Below, in pieces: positions 1 through 4,077 of a stretch of DNA of 5,396 nucleotides (positions are counted from its first letter, which is position 1; each line of letters opens with the position of its first letter). The translations under genes were made by a program, and so were the position numbers. Source of the stretch: DATLWR01 sp035576205 (lineage in GTDB: Bacteria; Pseudomonadota; Zetaproteobacteria; Mariprofundales; Mariprofundaceae); the NCBI GenBank assembly GCA_035576205.1, contig DATLWR010000099.1:1-5396 (forward strand), in the 5' to 3' direction. The notes under the pieces were generated by a model that was not told where the DNA came from, did no database searches, and saw only the letters and a list, made by a program, of their open reading frames with translations.

Positions 1-54
1 CTCGATGCGGCTCTGCCGGTAGAGGCGGGAGATATCGTTGTGTTCGTCGTTCAT
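1..54 (-). CDS. 5' end of a gene overlapping the ECF sigma factor stop (putative sigma partner, partial)
   Basis: Only the first 18 codons are in the window, read leftwards from an ATG at 54-52; the peptide begins MNDEHNDISRLYRQSRIE and continues beyond base 1. The ATG overlaps the TGA of the ECF sigma gene in an ATGA arrangement, and a GGGAG ribosome binding site lies about 7 nt upstream, inside the sigma coding sequence. This is the usual layout of a translationally coupled operon. Genes directly behind ECF sigma genes often encode anti-sigma factors or small membrane-anchored partners, so that role is possible. It is inferred from position only: the visible peptide is charged and shows no diagnostic motif, zinc-binding residues or membrane segment. 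Confidence 0.72.
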   Translation of the reverse strand, partial: MNDEHNDISRLYRQSRIE

Positions 55-608
55 AAGAGCTCTCCCATGCAGTCGCGGAGTTTTTGCACGGCATAGCGCA
101 GGCGGCTTTTGATGGCTTCCCTGCCGGCACCGAGGGTCCCGGCGATCTCCTCGATGGCCAGCCCGGCCTCCTCTTTCAGCAGGAAGGCCTGCCGCTGCGG
201 CGCCGGCAGTTGTGCCAGGCACTCCAGCAGCCGCCGGATCTGGGCATTGGCGTGCGCCCGCAGCTCCGGCTGCTCGAATGTGGCCGCCGCCACGCAAAGC
301 ACGGCATCGGCATCATCCTCGAGGTATTCGTCCCATTTGCCGTTCCTGCGGTAGTGATCGATCAGCAGGTTGCTGGCGATGTGGTAGAGCCAGGTGGAGA
401 ATTTCGCGCTCGGCTGATAGCCGTTGCGGGCATGGATTACCCTTAGCCAGGCCTCCTGGAACAGCTCCTCGGCGATGGCCCGTGTCCGGCAGGAGCGCAG
501 CATGAAGCGGAACAGTGCACCCTTGTGCCGTGCATACAGCGTTTCGAAGGCGCGGGCATTGCCGTCACGGTAGGCCTGCATCAGTTCCTCGTCGGTCGCT
601 TCCTGCAT
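51..608 (-). CDS. RNA polymerase sigma factor, ECF (sigma-70 family, RpoE-like)
   Basis: A 185-residue protein with the two-domain ECF layout. Region 2 spans about residues 8-89, with FQEAWLRVI followed by FSTWLYHIASNLLIDHYRR, the core-binding and -10 recognition helices. Region 4 spans about 124-178, with LPAPQRQAFLLKEEAGLAIE followed by EIAGTLG and IKSRLRYAVQKLR, the helix-turn-helix that reads the -35 element. Length and spacing are normal for the family, and there is no region 1.1 or 3. The ATG at 608 places region 2 at the usual distance from the N-terminus. The open frame extends much further upstream, but only through antisense of the vWA gene. No convincing Shine-Dalgarno precedes this ATG. 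The gene lies 73 nt behind the vWA lipoprotein gene and overlaps the next gene by ATGA, so it probably belongs to one leftward operon. It presumably directs RNA polymerase to an envelope-stress-type regulon; the signal and targets are unknown. Confidence 0.93.
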   Translation of the reverse strand: MQEATDEELMQAYRDGNARAFETLYARHKGALFRFMLRSCRTRAIAEELFQEAWLRVIHARNGYQPSAKFSTWLYHIASNLLIDHYRRNGKWDEYLEDDADAVLCVAAATFEQPELRAHANAQIRRLLECLAQLPAPQRQAFLLKEEAGLAIEEIAGTLGAGREAIKSRLRYAVQKLRDCMGELL

Positions 609-643
609 GGCAGGCAATGTAGCCGTATGCCGGCAGGCCAGGA

Positions 644-668
644 AGGGCCCCTCCGGACGAGGGGCCCT
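644..668 (-). other. Strong GC-rich hairpin between the vWA and sigma genes
   Basis: Bases 644-653 (AGGGCCCCTC) and 659-668 (GAGGGGCCCT) are perfectly complementary: a 10-bp stem with a 5-nt loop, in the 73-nt gap between the vWA stop codon at 682 and the sigma ATG at 608. In the direction of transcription it is followed by TCCTGG, not a run of T, so it is not a canonical intrinsic terminator. It could stabilise the vWA message 3' end, act as a partial terminator that lowers sigma expression, or be a processing site. The stem is directly visible; the function is inferred. Confidence 0.6.
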
Positions 669-681
669 GCAGGCAAGCGGG

Positions 682-2418
682 CTATTCGATAACCAGCCCG
701 TCATCGGACGGCTGCGGCTGCCGTTGGCTGGGCTCGCGGGCGTCGAGCTGGTCGGCCTGCCGGACGAGTTGCAGGAACTCGGCGCGATAGCCGAAGCGAT
801 CGCTGCCGAGCGCGCCGCGGGCAAGGTGCTCCACATCGGCGTAGCCGAAACCGTCGGCATACTGGCCGCCGCGCAGCAGGGCGCCGAAACCGGCGACGGC
901 GGCGGCGAAGCGGAAGTCCTCGCTGGCCTGCGACAGCCGCTGCTTGATCATGCCGACAGGCAGCGGATATTCGAGCAGCTGGCTCGTCTCCGCATCCGGC
1001 TGCTTGTAGCGCAGGCGCAGGAAACCGATCTCGCTGCGACTGCCCTTGCCGGCCGCCTCGCTGCCGTAGCGCAGCGGATCGATCAGCCCCTTGTGACCGG
1101 CCAGTGTGATCTCGTAGAGCGCCGTGACCGTGTGCCCGGCACCGATCTCGCCGGCATCGACCTTGTCGTTGTTGAAATCCTCGCGGTTCAGCACGCGGTT
1201 CTCATAGCCGATCAGGCGGTATTCCCTGACGACGGCCGGGTTGAACTCGATCTGGATTTTCACGTCCTTGGCGATGGTCATCAGCGTCGAGGTGGCCTCC
1301 TCGACCAGCACCTTGCGCGCCTCGTTCGACGTATCGATGTAGGCATAGTTGCCGTTGCCCTTGTCGGCCAGCTGCTCCATCAGCTGGTCGTTGTAGTTAC
1401 CGCGGCCGAAGCCCAGCGTGGTCAGCGTGATGCCGGTCTGGCGCTTCTGTTCCACCAGATCGACCAGCGCCTCGAAATTGACGGTGCCGACGTTGAAATC
1501 GCCGTCGGTGGCCAGGATGACGCGGTTGATGCCGCCCTTGATGAAAGCCTGCTCGGCCATGGCGTAGGCGAGCCGGATGCCGGCGCCGCCGTTGGTCGAG
1601 CCGCCGGCCTCCAGCTGGTTCAGCGCCGTCTCGATGGTGCGGAAGCGGTTGCCCGGCGTCGGCGGCAGCACGACGCCCGAAGCGCCGGCATAGACGACGA
1701 GCGAGACGCGGTCGCGGCTGCTGAGCTGGCGGCTCAGCATGACCAGAGACTGTTTCAGCAGCCCCAGCTTGTCGGGGCTCTGCATCGAGCCGGAGACGTC
1801 GACCAGGAAGACCAGGTTGGCCGGCGGCAGCTGGCGCTTGTCCACCTCATAGCCCTTGATGCCGATCTGCAGCAGCTGCTTCTGCCTGTTCCACGGTGCC
1901 GGCGCCATCTCGGCGGTGACCCGGAACGGTTGCCTGCGGCTGGCAGGGCCCTGGTAGTCGTAGGCGAAGTAGTTGACCATCTCCTCGATGCGCACGGCAT
2001 CCTGTGGTGGCAGTCGCCCTTCGTTCAGGATGCGGCGGATGTTGGCATAGCTGCCGGTATCGACGTCGATGCTGAATGTGGAGACCGGCTGCTCGCTGGC
2101 CAGCTTGACCGGATTGTTGTCGAAGTGGGCGTAGTTTTCGCGGTCGAGCGGTTCGGAAGGCAGGCGGATCGCGGCGGCCGGGGCGTACGTGTATGCCGGC
2201 GATTCCGCGACGCGGTCGGCGGCCCGCATTTTTGCCGCTTGTGCAGGAGCGGTTGCCCGTTCGGGGACGATGCTGCCGGCTTCGGTTTTGCCCTCATTCT
2301 GGGCAATTTGCGCATCGATCGCCGGTTGCGTTGCGGTGACCGATTTCTGTTCGGCCTGGCAGGCGGCCAGCAATATTGCTGTGCACAGTGCCGCGGCCAG
2401 TTTCAGGGTGGGTTTCAT
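682..2418 (-). CDS. YfbK-like von Willebrand factor type A domain lipoprotein
   Basis: A 578-residue protein. It begins with a lipoprotein signal peptide ending in the lipobox LLAAC, with Cys20 as the probable lipidated residue and Gln at +2, which favours the outer membrane. A low-complexity Ala/Gln-rich linker runs to about residue 85. Next comes the N-terminal domain typical of YfbK relatives (about 88-185, with FSIDVDTGSYANIRR), then a vWA domain (about 200-380). Its MIDAS metal site is complete: D207-x-S209-x-S211 in FLVDVSGSM, Thr275 in GGSTNGG, and Asp305 in LATDGDFNVG. The remainder to the end corresponds to the YfbK C-terminal domain. The total is close to E. coli YfbK (about 575 residues). 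The start at 2418 is chosen because it begins the signal peptide and follows AGGAGT by 6 nt; an earlier in-frame start adds 17 residues that would spoil the signal. It is first in a leftward unit with an ECF sigma gene. MIDAS domains bind protein ligands through a divalent metal; the partner here is unknown. Confidence 0.93.
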   Translation of the reverse strand: MKPTLKLAAALCTAILLAACQAEQKSVTATQPAIDAQIAQNEGKTEAGSIVPERATAPAQAAKMRAADRVAESPAYTYAPAAAIRLPSEPLDRENYAHFDNNPVKLASEQPVSTFSIDVDTGSYANIRRILNEGRLPPQDAVRIEEMVNYFAYDYQGPASRRQPFRVTAEMAPAPWNRQKQLLQIGIKGYEVDKRQLPPANLVFLVDVSGSMQSPDKLGLLKQSLVMLSRQLSSRDRVSLVVYAGASGVVLPPTPGNRFRTIETALNQLEAGGSTNGGAGIRLAYAMAEQAFIKGGINRVILATDGDFNVGTVNFEALVDLVEQKRQTGITLTTLGFGRGNYNDQLMEQLADKGNGNYAYIDTSNEARKVLVEEATSTLMTIAKDVKIQIEFNPAVVREYRLIGYENRVLNREDFNNDKVDAGEIGAGHTVTALYEITLAGHKGLIDPLRYGSEAAGKGSRSEIGFLRLRYKQPDAETSQLLEYPLPVGMIKQRLSQASEDFRFAAAVAGFGALLRGGQYADGFGYADVEHLARGALGSDRFGYRAEFLQLVRQADQLDAREPSQRQPQPSDDGLVIE

Positions 2419-2424
2419 GATTCG

Positions 2425-2430
2425 ACTCCT
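2425..2430 (-). promoter_or_regulatory. Ribosome binding site of the vWA lipoprotein gene
   Basis: AGGAGT on the minus strand, 6 nt before the ATG at 2418. It decides the start in favour of the 578-residue form, whose N-terminus is a clean lipoprotein signal, over an upstream in-frame start. Confidence 0.8.
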
Positions 2431-2445
2431 TGCAGGTTGGTTGTT

Positions 2446-2459
2446 CAGGCATCCGCCTG
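2446..2459 (-). other. Small hairpin in the vWA gene leader
   Basis: CAGGC and GCCTG flank a 4-nt loop, giving a perfect 5-bp stem about 28 nt upstream of the vWA start codon. If the ECF-like promoter candidate at 2464-2494 is used, this hairpin would form at the very 5' end of the transcript. It is short and could occur by chance in GC-rich DNA. Confidence 0.3.
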
Positions 2460-2463
2460 TAGC

Positions 2464-2494
2464 TATCAACGCAGCAGGATCGAAAAAGGGTTAA
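2464..2494 (-). promoter_or_regulatory. Candidate ECF-type promoter ahead of the vWA gene
   Basis: Read leftwards, TTAACCC (2494-2488) followed by T-rich sequence resembles an ECF -35 element with its AAC core. After a 16-bp spacer from the end of AACCC comes CGTTGATA (2471-2464), which resembles ECF -10 elements of the CGTT/CGTC type. Transcription would start near 2459, giving a leader of about 40 nt before the vWA ATG. Many ECF sigma factors autoregulate their own operons, which would fit, but this is a pattern match by eye with no second copy in the window. Confidence 0.35.
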
Positions 2495-2520
2495 ATGGAA
2501 TGAGTGGTGGTCTCCGAAAG

Positions 2521-2538
2521 GCGGGTTACTGTTCCCGC
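2521..2538 (-). terminator. Weak terminator-like stem-loop at the end of the unknown gene
   Basis: GCGGG and CCCGC form a 5-bp stem with an 8-nt loop across the TAA stop of the 143-residue gene. Read leftwards it is followed by CTTTC, a very short T-rich stretch. It could end transcription coming from cbbR before the vWA unit, but stem and tail are both weak. Confidence 0.3.
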
Positions 2539-2957
2539 AGCTGTTCTCTCCGGCCTGCCCGCCGGCCCTCTTCCCATGACTCCAGCAGGGCGGCTTTCAG
2601 TGCCGGCTGCCGGTCGAGCGATTCGACACCAAGATGTTGGGCCGCGATGCGGGTAATTTCCGCCACTTTGAACTCCTTGTGCCAGCGTTCGGCGAACGCC
2701 TCGGCGTCGAACCAGCCGTCGCGGATGAATTCGGCGGTGAAGCCACTCGCCTCTTCGAAGATCAGGGCTTCTGACAACAGGACGTCATATTCGTAGGAGT
2801 AGGGGGAGATCGAACAAGCTGCCGCCACCAGTTCGTGCAGCGACGGAATGTCGCCATGCTGTTGCATCAGGTTGTCGAGGTCGAGGTCGGCGGCAGGGCT
2901 GTGGGTCTTGCCCTTGAAGTCAAAATCGATGCGGACGCGGATACGGTTGTTCAGCAT
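2526..2957 (-). CDS. Unrecognised 143-residue soluble protein behind cbbR
   Basis: I do not recognise this protein. It has an ATG start at 2957 and a TAA stop, no signal peptide or membrane segment, and no cysteine cluster or nucleotide-binding loop. The N-terminus (MLNNRIRVRIDFDFKGKTHS) looks like the first beta strands of a small alpha/beta domain. The middle is acidic and aromatic (SPYSYEYDVL, FIRDGWFDAEAFAERWHKEF), and the C-terminus is a strongly charged helix (SWEEGRRAGRREQLREQ). The ribosome binding site is poor (GAG close to the ATG). It follows cbbR by only 28 nt on the same strand and may be co-transcribed with it, although an inverted repeat lies in between. It could equally be an independent housekeeping gene; no role in carbon fixation is shown. 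The composition looks like normal coding sequence of this genome. Confidence 0.78.
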   Translation of the reverse strand: MLNNRIRVRIDFDFKGKTHSPAADLDLDNLMQQHGDIPSLHELVAAACSISPYSYEYDVLLSEALIFEEASGFTAEFIRDGWFDAEAFAERWHKEFKVAEITRIAAQHLGVESLDRQPALKAALLESWEEGRRAGRREQLREQ

Positions 2958-2976
2958 GGCTCGATTCTAGCGTGAA

Positions 2977-2998
2977 GCCCGGTTTTCAGAAGCCGGGC
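2977..2998 (-). terminator. Inverted repeat spanning the cbbR stop codon
   Basis: GCCCGGTTT (2977-2985) and AAGCCGGGC (2990-2998) pair over nine positions with a 4-nt loop; one pair is a G-T wobble on the plus strand and a mismatch on the minus strand. The stop codon of cbbR falls at the loop. There is no T-run on either side, so it may be an attenuating or mRNA-end stabilising structure between cbbR and the following gene instead of a full terminator. Confidence 0.4.
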
Positions 2999-3897
2999 AG
3001 TTTGATCAGTTCGGTGGCGCGCTCCAGCACGAAGTTCTTGAATGCTTCCGGGATGGCGGCGAAGCGCTTGCCCTTGCGGTAAACAAGGTGCCACTGGCGC
3101 AGGATCGGAAAATCCTCGACTTTCAGTACCACCAGCCGTTTCAGCGCCAGCTCCATCTCGATGGTATGTAGAGAAACGATACCGAGGCCCAGCTCCGCCA
3201 TTACAGCCTGCTTGATGGCTTCGGAGCGGTTCATCTCCATGCCGGTGATCAGCTGGATGCCATGCTCAGCGAAGAAACGCTCGGCGGCGATGCGGGTTCC
3301 CGATTCGCCTTCACGCACGATGAACGGTTCCTGCGCCAGTTCCTGCAGCCTGATCAGCTTGCGGCCGGCCAGCGGATGCGAGGGCGGGGCGATGATCACC
3401 AGCGGATTGTCCATGAACGGGATGCCGACCAGGCCGTGGCCTCCCGGTGGTTTTCCCATGATCGCCATATCGGTGCGGTTGTGCTCCACGGCGTCGATCA
3501 GGCCGCTGCGGTTGGTCACGTCGAGGATCACCTTGGCATCGGGATACTTGCGGTGGAAGGCGGCCAGCAGCTGTGGCGCGAAATAGTTGGCGGTGGAGGC
3601 CATGGTCAGGTGCAGCTTGCCGCGTTTGAGTCCCTTGATCTCCTCCAGTACCTCTTCGGCCTCGGCCAGCTGCAGGCGGATATTGCCGGCGTAGTGGAGC
3701 AGCTCCTCACCAGCCTGGGTAAGCGCGATGTTCTTGCCGAGCCGGTCGAACAGGGGGACGCCAACCTCTTCCTCGAGCTGTTTCATTTGCATGGAGATTG
3801 CCGGCTGGGTCAGGTATAGAACTTTTGCAGCCTGTGTGTAGCTTTGCTGCTCGGCAACGGTGGAGAAGATCTGTAACTGTTTCAGGGTGATGTTCAC
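2986..3897 (-). CDS. cbbR: LysR-type transcriptional regulator CbbR
   Basis: A LysR family DNA-binding regulator, 303 residues from the GTG at 3897. The N-terminal winged helix-turn-helix spans residues 1 to about 65 (ITLKQLQIFSTVAEQQSYTQ, then LTQPAISMQMKQLEEEVG and PLFDRLGKNI). The C-terminal effector domain carries segments typical of CbbR, such as DMAIMGKPP, NPLVIIAPPSHPLAG, REGESGTR, EAIKQAVMAELGLGIVSLHT, RLVVLKVEDFP and RQWHLVYRKGKR. It sits divergently from cbbM, the standard position for the activator of Calvin-cycle genes; in known systems CbbR senses metabolites such as RuBP, PEP or NADPH. The GTG is chosen because NITLKQLQIF is the usual CbbR beginning and GCGAGG lies 6 nt upstream. 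ATG codons at 3933 and 3936 or a GTG at 3966 would add 12 to 23 atypical residues and place coding sequence over the putative operator. Negative autoregulation is likely by family habit. Confidence 0.94.
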   Translation of the reverse strand: MNITLKQLQIFSTVAEQQSYTQAAKVLYLTQPAISMQMKQLEEEVGVPLFDRLGKNIALTQAGEELLHYAGNIRLQLAEAEEVLEEIKGLKRGKLHLTMASTANYFAPQLLAAFHRKYPDAKVILDVTNRSGLIDAVEHNRTDMAIMGKPPGGHGLVGIPFMDNPLVIIAPPSHPLAGRKLIRLQELAQEPFIVREGESGTRIAAERFFAEHGIQLITGMEMNRSEAIKQAVMAELGLGIVSLHTIEMELALKRLVVLKVEDFPILRQWHLVYRKGKRFAAIPEAFKNFVLERATELIKLPGF

Positions 3898-3903
3898 GGC
3901 TTG

Positions 3904-3909
3904 CCTCGC
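3904..3909 (-). promoter_or_regulatory. Ribosome binding site supporting the GTG start of cbbR
   Basis: GCGAGG on the minus strand, its last base 6 nt before the GTG at 3897. It supports the 303-residue form. The competing ATG at 3933 has AAAGG at about 5 nt, so the choice is not absolute. Confidence 0.55.
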
Positions 3910-3910
3910 A

Positions 3911-3957
3911 TCAATAATATTTATGCGATTCATCATAACCTTTGATTTTACATTATG
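3911..3957. promoter_or_regulatory. Putative CbbR operator cluster in the cbbR-cbbM divergent region
   Basis: The sequence shows TNA motifs starting at 3911 (TCA), 3921 (TTA), 3933 (TCA), 3943 (TGA) and 3953 (TTA). Within each group (3911/3921 and 3933/3943/3953) the spacing is exactly 10 bp, that is TNA-N7-TNA, the motif reported for CbbR targets. In addition TTATG occurs at 3921-3925 and 3953-3957, and its complement CATAA at 3934-3938. The first pair makes an inverted repeat with an 8-bp spacer. The region is AT-rich, so some matches will be chance. It lies just upstream of the cbbR start, where it could control both genes. Confidence 0.5.
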
Positions 3958-3996
3958 GAAGCGCACCCTAGACTTCCGCCTACCGACGAATGGGGC

Positions 3997-4002
3997 TATA
4001 TT
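3997..4002 (+). promoter_or_regulatory. Candidate -10 element of the cbbM promoter
   Basis: TATATT matches the sigma-70 -10 consensus at five of six positions. At the expected spacing the -35 position reads TTCCGC (3974-3979), a poor match, as often seen in activator-dependent promoters. Transcription would start near 4009, giving a leader of about 69 nt and putting the middle TNA motif at 3943-3945 near -65, the usual position of the LysR recognition site. This is inferred from spacing only. Confidence 0.45.
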
Positions 4003-4019
4003 CCTTAACTCGTTGACAG

Positions 4020-4032
4020 GAGAGGGGCTCTC
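4020..4032 (+). other. Hairpin in the cbbM leader
   Basis: GAGAG and CTCTC flank a 3-nt GGG loop about 45 nt before the cbbM start codon. If transcription starts near 4009 this forms close to the 5' end of the message, where short stem-loops can slow decay of abundant mRNAs. The stem is short and the role is speculative. Confidence 0.3.
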
Positions 4033-4062
4033 GGCTCGGGTGGCTGCTCATCAAATTAAATT

Positions 4063-4068
4063 GGAGGG
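4063..4068 (+). promoter_or_regulatory. Ribosome binding site of cbbM
   Basis: GGAGGG, 9 nt before the ATG at 4078, in an AT-rich and probably unstructured context (AAATTAAATT just upstream). It is a strong site, consistent with the high expression expected for RuBisCO, and confirms the start. Confidence 0.85.
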
Positions 4069-4077
4069 ATTACTCTA

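Noticed and set aside
609..860. N-terminal extension of the ECF sigma gene upstream of the ATG at 608
   Set aside because: The extra 84 residues are Ser/Pro/Ala-rich and lie antisense to nothing but overlap the same-strand vWA gene in another frame; sigma region 2 starts right after the ATG at 608.
607..2796. A 729-codon open frame on the plus strand across the vWA gene
   Set aside because: It is antisense to a well-supported vWA lipoprotein and part of the unknown gene. Its translation is Val/Ala/Gly/Asp/Gln-rich with no domain, a typical GC-rich shadow.
2977..2998. A strong bidirectional intrinsic terminator at the cbbR stop
   Set aside because: The stem is good but there is no T-run on either strand, so it is listed only as a weak terminator-like inverted repeat.
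4013..4018. TTGACA, a perfect -35 hexamer, as the cbbM promoter
   Set aside because: No -10-like hexamer lies 16-18 bp downstream (the region reads CTCGGGTGG). TATATT at 3997-4002 with the upstream CbbR-like cluster fits better, although a minor role cannot be excluded.
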